IMG/VR virus record: IMGVR_UViG_3300036828_000247
Span: 1 to 64,000 of that record
Strand: one strand, 5' to 3'
Length of the DNA: 64,000 nt
Source: a virus
Part shown: positions 17,390-24,408 of the stretch, one piece after another
How positions within the stretch are numbered: position 1 is the first letter of the stretch
Layout of the letters: each line of letters starts with the position of its first letter
Translations under genes and position numbers: made by a program
The notes under the pieces: generated by a model
What the model was told of the DNA's origin: nothing
The model's input: the letters and a program-made list of their open reading frames with translations, nothing else
The model's database searches: none

Positions 17390-17634
17390 CAGTGGCTGCC
17401 GTTCTCATAAATCCTGGCCCGGATGAAGGCATCGCGGGCATCTGCGAGGGAGGTGAGGGCCCGTGTGAGCTCCGGATCGTCTCTGGTGATACGCACCAGC
17501 ATCTCCTGCGCCACCCGGCCCATCGCCATAGCGATCTGGCGCGCGTCCGGATCGGTCAGGTGGTCCAGCTCGAATCGGCGCGCAGCATCCTGGACAGCCC
17601 GGTGCCGGCCGGTCGTGTCTAGCAGGCTCATCAC
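17389..17634 (-). CDS. Hypothetical helical protein, 81 residues
   Basis: Starts at ATGATG, with the TGA of the upstream membrane gene overlapping. Largely helical and charged (AVQDAARRFELDHLTDPDA, QEMLVRITRDDPELTRALTS). No cysteines or membrane segment. It is part of a translationally coupled chain between terminase and portal. Confidence 0.6.
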   Translation of the reverse strand: MMSLLDTTGRHRAVQDAARRFELDHLTDPDARQIAMAMGRVAQEMLVRITRDDPELTRALTSLADARDAFIRARIYENGSH

Positions 17635-17894
17635 TCACTCACCTTCCACTCGAAGACAATGAACATCAGCCCGGTCAGCAGCAGCCCGGTGAACGTGCTG
17701 TGGACGAACCCAGCTGCGCTGATACAGCCCAGCCCTGCGATGGTGTAGAAGTGGTCTGCCAGCTGTGCGGCGCTTACCCTAGCCGTTGCCCGGAGGCTCG
17801 GCCCGACGACCGCTACAGCCCCAATCAGGGCCGCATAGGCGGCAGCCCGGGACCTAGCCACTAGCCCCGGCCGCGCGAGTGTCTCGGTAGTCAT
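17631..17894 (-). CDS. Two-span membrane protein in the packaging operon
   Basis: 87 residues from the ATG at 17894, chosen because it overlaps the stop of the 42-residue gene upstream (ATGA). Two hydrophobic segments are visible: AAYAALIGAVAVVGPSL and FTGLLLTGLMFIVFEW. Small two-span proteins can be holins, but this one is far from the endolysin gene, so no function is assigned. Confidence 0.6.
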   Translation of the reverse strand: MTTETLARPGLVARSRAAAYAALIGAVAVVGPSLRATARVSAAQLADHFYTIAGLGCISAAGFVHSTFTGLLLTGLMFIVFEWKVSE

Positions 17895-18019
17895 ACGGAA
17901 CACCACCCGCATCCCGTCCGGTGCTGCCGCCTGTGTCCCCACAGAGGACGCCAGCGACAGCCGCACCGGCAGTCATGCCGCCAGACAGCAGCCCGTACGA
18001 GTGCCCTCTCAATGTTCAT
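17891..18019 (-). CDS. 42-residue Cys/His-rich mini-protein
   Basis: ATG at 18019 overlaps the terminase stop (ATGA) and its own TGA overlaps the next ATG. The product, MNIERALVRAAVWRHDCRCG and onward, has HDCRCGC, HRRQHR and CGWC, suggesting a single zinc-binding site. The coupled start and stop are the main support for translation. Confidence 0.5.
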   Translation of the reverse strand: MNIERALVRAAVWRHDCRCGCRWRPLWGHRRQHRTGCGWCSV

Positions 18020-19365
18020 ACCTGGAAGCTCCTGTAGATTACGCGGACGCCGAAGTCACGGTCGGCCACGACATAGCGCATCGCGTCACATCCGTGGTCA
18101 TCATTCTTGACCGGGGCGTCCTTCCCGTTGGTAGCCCAGACATAGCCCGGAATTTCCTCGATGGTGCAGCAAGGTCGTCCCGAGTCCACCAGCTCCGGAT
18201 CCTTCCGCACGATGGCGTCCCGCAGGAAGTAGATGCGCCGCCGGCCATCGCCTGGGTCACGGAATCGGATCTGGCACGCCTCGATGCCCTCCAGAACGCT
18301 CTTGTGTGCCGGCTGTGTAGACAGCCCAAGGTCCCGCTCTAGTACGGCCCGGCCCTCGGCGTCATGGTCGCACACGACAGCCGAGGGCTTTGGCTCCCGC
18401 CACTTCCCGCCCGGGGCCACGATGCCCAGGATCTCCTTCGCATGGACGTCCACCGTCCGGTGCGTGTGGTAGATCTCCCGGTACAGGTACAGCCGGCCAT
18501 CGCCGTCCTCCGCCCAGCACTGGAGCACAAACGGGTTGACGTATCCGAAGTCAACGGCCCAGAACCTGCGCCACGACAGCGGCACCCCGCACCAGTCGGT
18601 CGGCTCGTTGCTGACCGGGATTGCGTCAATGACGTGGATCTCCTGCTCAAAGTCCTCGTAGATCACACCCTCAACAGCAGCCCACCGGCCCATGCGGAGC
18701 CGGAGATACCGCACGCCGCTCAGCCGGTCCAGCTTGCCCAGGTAGTCAGCCCCGCGCTCGGTCAGCTTCCCGTCCGGGGCGAACAGCACCGGGTTGTCCT
18801 CGTGCCACACTTCCAGCATCGTCGTGCGGCCGGTGTCGCACCTCTTCTTCAGCCAGTGCGTCGGCTGGGCAGGGTTGCAGTCACCCATGAGCTGCTGGAA
18901 GCTGACCTGCCAGTTCCTCAGCCGGGTCGTGAGCGCTTCCCAGTCACCCTCAGTCAGCTCGGTAGCTTCCTGGACATAGATCACGTCATACTCAGAGGAC
19001 ATGATCTTGGTAACCTTGTCCAGCCCACCAATAGCAATCACGGAGCCGTTGCTGTAGCGATAAGCCGACGGCTCCTGCGTGCTCCCGCCGTAGTATGTTA
19101 TGTCCCCAGTCAGCAGAGCCTCGTTAGCCACGAACCGTCTCCACGTCACGAGCGCGGTGGAGGACAGGGTGGCGGCCGTCTTGCGGCAGATCAGCCCGCG
19201 CATCCCCGGGTTGAGCAGCGCCATCACATGGAGCTTCTCCATGCAGGCTCGTGACTTGCCGGTTCCGGCCGGACCGCTCAGCAGGACCTCGGCGTCACGG
19301 CAGTCAAACAGCTCGTCACACTGGCCCCACGGCTCATAGACATGCTCAGCTGGCGCGGGCACCAC
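18016..19365 (-). CDS. terL: Terminase large subunit
   Basis: 449 residues. The ATPase half has Walker A GPAGTGKSRA near residue 30 and Walker B VIYVQEATE near residue 128. The nuclease half shows the first acidic motif AVDFGYVNPF near residue 270, VCDHDAEGRA and the last acidic motif NDDHGCDAMRY near 430. It pumps DNA into the procapsid and cuts the concatemer. Starts GTG or ATG-like at 19365, overlapping the end of the upstream small gene by 20 bases. Confidence 0.95.
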   Translation of the reverse strand: MVPAPAEHVYEPWGQCDELFDCRDAEVLLSGPAGTGKSRACMEKLHVMALLNPGMRGLICRKTAATLSSTALVTWRRFVANEALLTGDITYYGGSTQEPSAYRYSNGSVIAIGGLDKVTKIMSSEYDVIYVQEATELTEGDWEALTTRLRNWQVSFQQLMGDCNPAQPTHWLKKRCDTGRTTMLEVWHEDNPVLFAPDGKLTERGADYLGKLDRLSGVRYLRLRMGRWAAVEGVIYEDFEQEIHVIDAIPVSNEPTDWCGVPLSWRRFWAVDFGYVNPFVLQCWAEDGDGRLYLYREIYHTHRTVDVHAKEILGIVAPGGKWREPKPSAVVCDHDAEGRAVLERDLGLSTQPAHKSVLEGIEACQIRFRDPGDGRRRIYFLRDAIVRKDPELVDSGRPCCTIEEIPGYVWATNGKDAPVKNDDHGCDAMRYVVADRDFGVRVIYRSFQV

Positions 19366-19579
19366 CGCCCCGCTCCCTGCCCAGTTGTTCGGTGACCCGG
19401 TTCTTTCTCGGGAGTCCCGAGGAAGCCAGCCACAGACTCCGGAGCGTCGCCCCGGCGCTGACCGTCATATCGCTGCCGTATGGCGAGCGGGACGGCCCAC
19501 GGCCGTGCCCGGTCCAGACATGGCGCTGTCGCGTCAGCCTGCCGCCATTGAGCTGCCTCAGCCTTCTTGTGTTGCTCAT
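19346..19579 (-). CDS. Small basic protein before terL
   Basis: 77 residues, ATG at 19579 overlapping the preceding stop (ATGA). It is strongly basic (MSNTRRLRQLNGGRLTRQRH, TEQLGRERGGGARAS). It might bind DNA or be an accessory packaging factor. There is no domain I recognise. It overlaps the start of terL by 20 bases. Confidence 0.5.
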   Translation of the reverse strand: MSNTRRLRQLNGGRLTRQRHVWTGHGRGPSRSPYGSDMTVSAGATLRSLWLASSGLPRKNRVTEQLGRERGGGARAS

Positions 19580-19797
19580 AGTGCCACCCGGTATCCGTCG
19601 CAGCTGATACAGAATACAACGTCGTTCTTCTTCGGGGCTACCATGAACGTCCGTGTGTGCCCGCAGCCGAGCTTCCGCTGCAGTGCCCGGGGCCCAGCAC
19701 TAGCCCGGTCCCATCCGTGGGGTGTCTCCGGGAGGTCAGTGGCCCGCTGCCCGCTGTGCGCCGTGTGCTTCCTTGGCCTCGCCCCGTTGCTAGGCAT
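19576..19797 (-). CDS. Putative zinc-binding protein
   Basis: 73 residues from the ATG at 19797, which overlaps the stop of the upstream gene (ATGCCTAG). The pair of motifs LGCGHTRTF and FCISCDGY looks like a zinc ribbon. The longer reading to 19860 would overlap the previous gene and lacks support. Function unknown. Confidence 0.6.
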   Translation of the reverse strand: MPSNGARPRKHTAHSGQRATDLPETPHGWDRASAGPRALQRKLGCGHTRTFMVAPKKNDVVFCISCDGYRVAL

Positions 19798-20185
19798 GCA
19801 GCACCGTCTCCCGCACCTGGCTGTCAGCCCCGAGCCGGCGAAGCACCCTCTGCCTGACATCGATCAGCAGTCCCTCGCTGAACATGGCCCGGTCTAGCGC
19901 CTCGGCAAGCGGTCCGACCAGAACCGGGTCCACGGCCCGCGTCGTCTCGCGTGGGTCAACGGCGCCACTAACCGCAATCTCTGCATGGGCACAGAGCGGA
20001 CAGCGATTTCGCAGGAGCCCGCCATTCGCTGCCGCGATGGCCCGCCAGGCAGCGTTACACGCCGCACACTGCGCAATCTCGCGTCCCTCCACCGGGCAGA
20101 CCCAGGCCACGACAGCATCCTGCCCGCACCCGGGGTAATCAGGGTTGTTCCGGGTATCGCAGTACCACCCGTGGGCCGTCCTCAT
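19790..20185 (-). CDS. Cysteine-rich hypothetical protein
   Basis: 131 residues. Residues 1-70 contain several Cys pairs (WYCDTRNNPDYPGCG, QCAACNAAW, RCPLCAHAE) that could form two zinc sites. The C-terminal half is helical (LAEALDRAMFSEGLLIDVRQ). Located between terS and terL; an accessory packaging or nucleic-acid-binding role is possible but unproven. Confidence 0.65.
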   Translation of the reverse strand: MRTAHGWYCDTRNNPDYPGCGQDAVVAWVCPVEGREIAQCAACNAAWRAIAAANGGLLRNRCPLCAHAEIAVSGAVDPRETTRAVDPVLVGPLAEALDRAMFSEGLLIDVRQRVLRRLGADSQVRETVLHA

Positions 20186-20194
20186 GGCGCCGTG

Positions 20195-20707
20195 CTAGGT
20201 GAGGCTGTCACGGTGGCTCCCTGCCTCAATCACATAGCGGACAACGTTGGAGTCTTCCTCGTCCCGGGTGGCTGTTATATTACGCCCGCGAGGCTCGATC
20301 TCGTCCGCGACCGCCTTGAACAGCGCCAGCTTGGACTTGATCAGGGAGTGGTGCCGCCTGGATCCGAGCCCGCCAAGGATGATATCGCCGGTGTCTTCGC
20401 TGCCCGGCTCGGCCTGGGCCCGCATGGCCCGGAGCACAAGGTCCAGATCCTCGATGTCCGCCTGATATTCAGCCAGCCGATTCTGCTTCTTGGTGACCCA
20501 CAGGCCGCTAGTCTCGATGGCGAGCCGTCCCGCCAGCGCAGCCCGGACCTCGGTCACCTCATCAGCGAACGTCTCAGCGAACCGCGTAATGTCAGCGATG
20601 TCCGTTCCACAGGCGTCCGCGAGTTCCCGGCTGCTCCACTCACCCATGGCCAGGTCACGGATCAGGGCAAGCCTCGCCCGCCCACGGTACTCCATGACAT
20701 CCGCCAT
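20195..20707 (-). CDS. Terminase small subunit candidate
   Basis: 170 residues, GGGGAGG before the ATG. The N-terminal region has a helix-turn-helix: LALIRDLAMGEWSSRELADA then CGTDIADITRFAETFADEV. A long helical middle (KKQNRLAEYQADIEDLDLVL) suits oligomerisation. First gene of the late operon, upstream of terL, which is the expected position. In other phages terS recognises the packaging site and forms a ring. Confidence 0.7.
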   Translation of the reverse strand: MADVMEYRGRARLALIRDLAMGEWSSRELADACGTDIADITRFAETFADEVTEVRAALAGRLAIETSGLWVTKKQNRLAEYQADIEDLDLVLRAMRAQAEPGSEDTGDIILGGLGSRRHHSLIKSKLALFKAVADEIEPRGRNITATRDEEDSNVVRYVIEAGSHRDSLT

Positions 20708-20737
20708 GCGCGCGCCTCCCCGCTGGGCCCGGACGGC

Positions 20738-20761
20738 ACACTGGGCGGCACCGTCCGGGAG
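20738..20761 (-). other. GC-rich hairpin in the terS leader
   Basis: CCCGGACGG and CCGTCCGGG form a 9-bp stem around 20734-20764, about 30 bases before terS. It could act as a leader structure for the late operon. The rest of 20708-20870 shows no gene. Confidence 0.4.
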
Positions 20762-20871
20762 CTAAGGGCTCGTCACCGGCAGGCCGGGGCTGTGAGGACG
20801 AATCACCCGGGCCGGAAGGATACGCCACCGGATGTGGGTCCGGCTAGGGGCAAAGTCCGACGAAATCTAGT

Positions 20872-20930
20872 GCGCGAAAGCCCCCATGTTACATGGTGGT
20901 TACCCATCAGTAACTGGGGGCTTCTTCGCG
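20872..20930 (-). terminator. Long hairpin terminator between two minus-strand operons
   Basis: The arms GCGCGAAAGCCCCCA (20872-20886) and TGGGGGCTTCTTCGCG (20915-20930) pair, with a second inner stem GTTAC/GTAAC. On the minus strand the stem ends GGGGGCTTTCGC. It lies just after the last small gene of the 20.9-22.2 kb operon and before terS, so it likely separates early and late transcription. Confidence 0.6.
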
Positions 20931-20942
20931 GATACCGCCTGG

Positions 20943-21032
20943 TTAGCGGGTGGTTAGCGGCTCATCGCTGAGATAGTTGTCCCCGATGCGGACACGGATG
21001 TGGTTCTGCTGGTCATGCACCTCTGTGCTCAT
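20943..21032 (-). CDS. 29-residue coupled mini-ORF
   Basis: ATG at 21032 overlaps the stop of the 62-residue gene (ATGA). Product MSTEVHDQQNHIRVRIGDNY then LSDEPLTTR. It is the last reading frame before the terminator hairpin. Translation is supported only by coupling. Confidence 0.35.
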   Translation of the reverse strand: MSTEVHDQQNHIRVRIGDNYLSDEPLTTR

Positions 21033-21217
21033 GGGCGCGTGCTATCTGGGCTACCGTACCGCTGCCGGATATATCCGAGGCCCCAGGAAATCTGGTTCTC
21101 GGGCCGCATCCTGGTGCGTCGGCCGGTGGCGTCCCGCCACATCCACTCCCGGCGGAACGGGCCGGTCAGGTCAGCCCAGCGATATGTCCTGCCCCAGTGC
21201 CAGTTCTTCGGGTTCAT
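21029..21217 (-). CDS. Short ORF ending in a transglycosylase-like fragment
   Basis: 62 residues; ATG at 21217 with AGGAAG upstream. The end, NQISWGLGYIRQRYGSP, closely matches NQIIWGLNYIRQQYGSP in the tape measure's transglycosylase domain, and the DNA is also similar over ~50 bases. The catalytic Glu region is missing. It is either a decayed copy of that domain or a small protein that acquired the fragment. Confidence 0.5.
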   Translation of the reverse strand: MNPKNWHWGRTYRWADLTGPFRREWMWRDATGRRTRMRPENQISWGLGYIRQRYGSPDSTRP

Positions 21218-21315
21218 GGCTGCTTCCTCTCTCCTGGCGCCTGCTCACCGCGGCCGGGTCGTCCGCTGTTCTTCGGCCGGGTGTCGCGATACTGGCTTCT
21301 TGACCGCGCGCTCAC
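21214..21315 (-). CDS. 33-residue basic mini-ORF
   Basis: GTG at 21315 overlaps the previous stop (GTGA) and its TGA overlaps the next ATG. Product starts VSARSRSQYRDTRPKNSGRP. Strongly basic. It links the 87-residue gene to the transglycosylase-fragment gene. Its translation is plausible by coupling only, and the frame may mainly serve as a spacer carrying the next ribosome-binding site. Confidence 0.35.
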   Translation of the reverse strand: MSARSRSQYRDTRPKNSGRPGRGEQAPGERKQP

Positions 21316-21575
21316 AGGATGTCGCCCGTGCCCGGCTTGCGGGGCCTCAGGACACGGTGTGGTGCCGGGGCCTCCACCGCTAGACCCTGGCGCTCAGCGA
21401 CGGGGGCCTCGGCCTGCTTCAGGACAGCGACAAAGTCGGTCATGAGGAATGGGTCAGACACGCCATAACGTCTGGCCGTAGCGACGAGCTGGGCGACCTC
21501 TGCGCGGAAGTCATGGCGCGCGGCGTCCTGTAGGAAGTCGGACGTACCTTCCTCGGGGGTGGGGGTGGCTGTCAT
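21312..21575 (-). CDS. Hypothetical 87-residue protein, probably leaderless
   Basis: Starts ATG at 21575, with TAGGAT six bases before it and no ribosome-binding site. The product, MTATPTPEEGTSDFLQDAAR, continues with a helical stretch VAQLVATARRYGVSDPFLMT. No domain recognised. Confidence 0.6.
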   Translation of the reverse strand: MTATPTPEEGTSDFLQDAARHDFRAEVAQLVATARRYGVSDPFLMTDFVAVLKQAEAPVAERQGLAVEAPAPHRVLRPRKPGTGDIL

Positions 21576-21581
21576 CCCGCT

Positions 21582-21587
21582 ATCCTA
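21582..21587 (-). promoter_or_regulatory. -10 box of a leaderless promoter
   Basis: TAGGAT on the minus strand, then six bases (AGCGGG), then the ATG at 21575. The expected transcription start is at or next to the A of ATG. Confidence 0.5.
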
Positions 21588-21607
21588 CGCCTCCGCCTCG
21601 TGCCTGG

Positions 21608-21829
21608 CTAGGGCAGGGTGTGCCCCGCTGCCTCCTGCCGGATGTGACGACGGCCGCACTCTATGGCTGCTGTCTGGGTGCGGTGTCTGTGCTCGCACTC
21701 CCATCCCGGGGCCGTGCCGTGGAAAGCCGGAGCCTTCCTCTGTGATCTCCCGGTAAAGCTGCCGGACAGCAGGATCGTGCGGAACGGCCCGAGGTGCGGG
21801 CCTCGGACGTACCAGCGTGGACCTCTCAT
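21608..21829 (-). CDS. Small Cys/His protein
   Basis: 73 residues, ATG at 21829. The leader contains ACCGAGCGAAGGAGAAG, a variant of the start-associated sequence used elsewhere in this genome. The C-terminal part WECEHRHRTQTAAIECGRRH resembles small actinophage proteins with a CxHxH...C pattern. Possibly zinc-binding. Function unknown. Confidence 0.6.
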   Translation of the reverse strand: MRGPRWYVRGPHLGPFRTILLSGSFTGRSQRKAPAFHGTAPGWECEHRHRTQTAAIECGRRHIRQEAAGHTLP

Positions 21830-21855
21830 TGTCTTCTCCTTCGCTCGGTGGCCTT

Positions 21856-21861
21856 ATTATA
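21856..21861 (-). promoter_or_regulatory. Consensus -10 box TATAAT
   Basis: Perfect TATAAT on the minus strand, 26 bases before the ATG at 21829, followed by the ACCGAGCGAAGGAG leader. The -35 is not clear. Confidence 0.6.
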
Positions 21862-21878
21862 CGCGCGTACGCGGGGCA

Positions 21879-22175
21879 CTACCAGCGGGTCACCCGGGTG
21901 AGCTCGCTGAGGTGGGGGAGGCCGGGGATGGCAAGAACCTCGGGCATGGTGCGGACGAACCAGATGGCCTGATTGCCTTCCTGCTGGTGGGTGACCTTGA
22001 ACTGCTTTCCGTCGAGCGGTCGCGCCGTGCATGAGTCGCTGCCCTTTCCTGAGGTCATGCGCATGTCGATTGCCTCGATGGCCCAGCCTGCGCCACTGGC
22101 CTTCATGCCTGCCTCTCTCGGGAGGTACACCACGCCGCGCCATGGGCGCTTCTGGCTCAGCCGTTTTGCTATCAC
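21879..22175 (-). CDS. Hypothetical protein, probably leaderless with GTG start
   Basis: 98 residues from GTG at 22175, which has TAGGCT exactly six bases upstream. An alternative ATG at 22109 has an AGAGAGG ribosome-binding site and would give 76 residues. Contains KQFKVTHQQEGNQAIWFVRT. First gene of the small minus-strand operon, read away from the large intergenic region. No domain recognised. Confidence 0.55.
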   Translation of the reverse strand: MIAKRLSQKRPWRGVVYLPREAGMKASGAGWAIEAIDMRMTSGKGSDSCTARPLDGKQFKVTHQQEGNQAIWFVRTMPEVLAIPGLPHLSELTRVTRW

Positions 22176-22181
22176 AACGTA

Positions 22182-22187
22182 AGCCTA
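22182..22187 (-). promoter_or_regulatory. -10 box of a leaderless promoter
   Basis: TAGGCT on the minus strand, six bases before the GTG at 22175. Confidence 0.45.
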
Positions 22188-22214
22188 TTTGCAATGCGAG
22201 GATGGTCTGACCTG

Positions 22215-22238
22215 CAATCCAGTGGAACTGCTGGATTG
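22215..22238. repeat. 8-bp stem hairpin
   Basis: CAATCCAG and CTGGATTG flank an 8-base loop. It lies 30 bases upstream of the -10 box for the gene at 22175 and could be an operator. Confidence 0.4.
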
Positions 22239-22426
22239 TGCGCTGGGGAGAGGTGGTACTGCATTCCAGGGGAACGCAGAAATTGAGCCCGGTGGAGAAC
22301 AGGTACGCAATCTGCATGCAGGCATTCTTCTGGACTTCTCGCGCACACAGCACTGCCACGGCAGTCCCTGGCCAGGCACTCCTGGCCACGGGGGCCTCCC
22401 CAGGCACTCCGGCACCACCCCCGGTG

Positions 22427-22459
22427 GGTACCGTCCCTCCGGCGAGGTACCGTCCCTCC
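22427..22459. repeat. 14-bp direct repeat GGTACCGTCCCTCC
   Basis: Two identical copies at 22427-22440 and 22446-22459, 19 bp apart start to start. Confidence 0.6.
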
Positions 22460-22680
22460 TGCCGACCTACCCGGTCGCGGGTCCTACCGGGTGCGTGAGC
22501 GGGCAGTGCCCGCACACTCAGCCCTAGCGCCATAGGCACCCACCCCACGGGGGTGGTAGCCAGGGTAACCCTCCTGCACCGAACCGCACACGCGCACCGG
22601 GACACACGTGCCAGTCCCGAGCCGGCGACCCATCTGGCCACTGTGGTTACTGCAGGTAACCATACCTTGCCCATGGGTGG

Positions 22681-22732
22681 TAACTGTGCGTAATGCACAG
22701 CCACCGGGCGCTGTTAACTGTGCGTAATGCAC
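22681..22732. repeat. 18-bp direct repeat TAACTGTGCGTAATGCAC
   Basis: Identical copies at 22681-22698 and 22715-22732, 34 bp apart, at the edge of the AT-rich tract. Close by is a near-palindrome GGTTACTGCAGGTAACC. Confidence 0.65.
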
Positions 22733-23004
22733 CCCATTTCGGCCTTTGTTTCGGCCCCATTTACCCTTTACTCTGGGTAATGGCGACATATGCAGACAAT
22801 GCCGTTCCATCCCTTACCATTCACATAACAATGCATTGGCCTGAATGGTACAGAATAGGTCGGGATTTCGGTGGTAAAACACCTGGTTGCACCACATGTT
22901 TGCACGGAAAGGCGGCCATTTAAATGCATTGTTCGCCATTGTCTCAATGCATTTCCGAAAGTCGCGTTTTGTCGTCCGAATAGAGAAAATCGCTGTCTTT
23001 TACC

Positions 23005-23180
23005 TTACTTAGGGACCCCGCGCGAGCATCGCCATACCATGCTTACTTACCTTACTTACCTATATAACCTACTAAATAGGCTCTCCACCAGGCGAAAGGT
23101 CCTTTTTCTGTTATTTCACGACCCCACCTTAGTTAGGTAAGTTAGGTAACTAAGCATGGTATGGGCGAGCCCCTAAGTAA
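23005..23180. repeat. Iterated inverted repeat around an AT-rich spacer
   Basis: Outer arms TTACTTAGGG (23005-23014) and CCCTAAGTAA (23171-23180) are perfect complements. Inner arms CCATACCATGCTTA (about 23032-23045) and its complement (23151-23164) are also perfect. Next to them lie two CTTACTTAC units on the left and two GTTAGGTAA units on the right. The ~85-bp middle is AT-rich. Iterons flanking an unwinding-prone segment suggest an origin or a multi-site operator. Confidence 0.6.
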
Positions 23181-23459
23181 CCCCCTTACGGCCCCGTTTG
23201 CTCCGAGCCGAGTCACGTCCCCGCGACCCAGACGGATACCCCAGTTTACCCCACCACCCACACCCCAGTGCCCCACCCGGCCCACTGTAGGGCCGCATAA
23301 CCCCAGCCCCGGCCCACCGACCCCAGCCCGGCCGCGCTCGGGGCGAGCGCGCCGACCCCGATGGGCCATATGAACCCCCCAGTTAACGGCCGGCGAAACG
23401 GCCGACATTTACCCCAGGAAAGGCCGAGAGAAAGGCTAGCCATTCAGCAGGAGCGAGCG

Positions 23460-23465
23460 TAGACT
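23460..23465 (+). promoter_or_regulatory. -10 box of a leaderless promoter
   Basis: TAGACT, then AGGGGT (six bases), then the ATG at 23472. No ribosome-binding site before the start. Confidence 0.5.
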
Positions 23466-23471
23466 AGGGGT

Positions 23472-23849
23472 ATGACCGGGCGAAGGAAAACCAGGAAGAG
23501 CAAATCCGACGAAACAACGGCCGCCTTTATTGTTGCGGCCGCAGCGGTGTTCGCGATTTACACCGCCCACCTGTGGGGCTGGGTTTGCGTTACGGCCGCC
23601 ATCGCGCTAGTCAGCTACGCGGCCGGCCGACGCCGTAAGCGGCACCGCGCCCCGGCCGCGCGCCGACCCCCACGGCTACGCGCCCCGCGCGGCCGACGCC
23701 GTACCGTTACGCTCAGCGCCGCGTGCGCCGGTAACGACCACCCCCTGTGCCGCGACCGGCTGTGTAACTGCCTTTGCGACCACCCCCACCGCCAGCGCGC
23801 CTACGCGGGCGACGCCCCGCTACCCGCCGACGACGTGCCCCCGTTCTAA
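23472..23849 (+). CDS. Membrane protein with Cys-rich C-terminus
   Basis: 125 residues. Two hydrophobic spans (about 17-31 and 35-50: AAFIVAAAAVFAIYTAHLWG and WVCVTAAIALVSYAAG), then a very basic Arg/Pro-rich stretch, then CAGNDHPLCRDRLCNCLCDH, which could bind zinc. The final residues, DDVPPF, look like an SSB C-terminal tip, perhaps by chance. Leaderless start inferred from the -10 box six bases upstream. First gene of the plus-strand cassette array. Confidence 0.6.
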   Translation: MTGRRKTRKSKSDETTAAFIVAAAAVFAIYTAHLWGWVCVTAAIALVSYAAGRRRKRHRAPAARRPPRLRAPRGRRRTVTLSAACAGNDHPLCRDRLCNCLCDHPHRQRAYAGDAPLPADDVPPF

Positions 23850-23854
23850 AAAAG

Positions 23855-23906
23855 TTCAGGAAAACCGGCCGCGCGGGTAGCGCGCGCCCCATTCCTGAGG
23901 TACACT
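23855..23906 (+). promoter_or_regulatory. Cassette promoter a (TTCAGG...TACACT)
   Basis: AAGTTCAGGAAAACCGG is followed 40 bases later by TACACT (23901-23906), with TTCCTGAGG just before it. TTCAGGAA and TTCCTGA are inverted. TACACT sits six bases before the ATG at 23913. Confidence 0.6.
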
Positions 23907-23912
23907 AAGGCT

Positions 23913-24101
23913 ATGAGCGAAACGCTGAGGGTGATGATGAGGTTCCCGACCGTAGACCGCGCCGTCCGTAGTGCGGCCGCTTCGGCCCGTAAGTACGGCC
24001 CTAAGTTCGCGGTGATTGAGGACCGCGACCCGGCCGGGGGCGGCGACGCCTACCCGTACGCGGTAGTTACCCCCTACGCCTACCCTTACAACGCGCGCTA
24101 G
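23913..24101 (+). CDS. Hypothetical 62-residue protein, leaderless
   Basis: Starts MSETLRVMMRFPTVDRAVRS; ends with a Tyr/Pro-rich tail (AVVTPYAYPYNAR). No cysteines or membrane segment. The start follows the -10 box by six bases. The short GC hairpin at 24107-24128 follows its stop. Confidence 0.6.
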   Translation: MSETLRVMMRFPTVDRAVRSAAASARKYGPKFAVIEDRDPAGGGDAYPYAVVTPYAYPYNAR

Positions 24102-24106
24102 CAAAA

Positions 24107-24128
24107 ACCGGGCCCCGGCTACGCGGGG
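24107..24128 (+). terminator. GC hairpin, weak terminator or attenuator
   Basis: GGGCCCCG and CGGGGCCC pair around GCTACG, but there is no U tract. The next gene follows within 25 bases without its own promoter, so this may only attenuate. Confidence 0.35.
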
Positions 24129-24151
24129 CCCTAAACCGGGCGAAGGAGAAA

Positions 24152-24316
24152 ATGATGCTTGCGATTATCAACCTGCTGATCGTTCACCTGATCGGCGCGA
24201 TTCACGGTGACGTGGGGCCGAGCGGGTTCTGGCTCTGGGTTCAGCCGCCGCACGCCTACCTAGGCGCGGGGATTACCGGCTACCACCCCAGCGCGATCTG
24301 GCAGTACCAGCGCTGA
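24152..24316 (+). CDS. 54-residue membrane-associated peptide
   Basis: ATG at 24152 (a second ATG follows directly) after ACCGGGCGAAGGAGAAA, a clear start-associated sequence plus ribosome-binding site. Product MMLAIINLLIVHLIGAIHGD then a Trp/Pro/Tyr-rich part ending IWQYQR. The first 17 residues could be a membrane span or signal anchor. Function unknown. Confidence 0.6.
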   Translation: MMLAIINLLIVHLIGAIHGDVGPSGFWLWVQPPHAYLGAGITGYHPSAIWQYQR

Positions 24317-24322
24317 AAAAAG

Positions 24323-24374
24323 TTCAGGAAAACGGCCCCGCGCGGTAGCGCGCGGCCCGTTCCTGAGGTACACT
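24323..24374 (+). promoter_or_regulatory. Cassette promoter b
   Basis: TTCAGGAAAACGG and CCGTTCCTGA are inverted repeats around a GC-rich middle, with TACACT at 24369-24374. The ACCGGGCGA leader follows at 24388. Confidence 0.6.
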
Positions 24375-24408
24375 AGGCGTAGGACGAACCGGGCGAAGGA
24401 GAAAACTG

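Larger units (their letters stand above)
22188..23459. other. Divergent intergenic region, candidate origin/control region
   Basis: No convincing gene in about 1.27 kb between the minus and plus early genes. It contains a hairpin (22215-22238), a 14-bp direct repeat (22427 and 22446), an 18-bp direct repeat (22681 and 22715), three AATGCATT sites (around 22831-22952), an AT-rich tract (about 22740-23160) in otherwise GC-rich DNA, an iterated inverted repeat (23005-23180), and a strongly C-rich plus strand (about 23215-23360). This combination fits a replication origin or a transcription control hub. No initiator gene adjoins it directly. Confidence 0.5.

Noticed and set aside
17631-17894. Holin assignment for the two-span protein
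   Set aside because: Size and spans fit, but it is far from the endolysin and coupled to packaging genes, so the name is not justified.
18364-19254. 296-codon plus-strand ORF
   Set aside because: Antisense to the large terminase, whose motifs are intact.
21826-22704. 292-codon minus-strand ORF
   Set aside because: It spans a consensus promoter and repeated intergenic DNA and conflicts with the better supported gene at 21879-22175.
22693-23408. ORFs of 76-89 codons inside the divergent intergenic region
   Set aside because: They run through iterons and the AT-rich tract, lack ribosome-binding sites and show composition unlike neighbouring genes.
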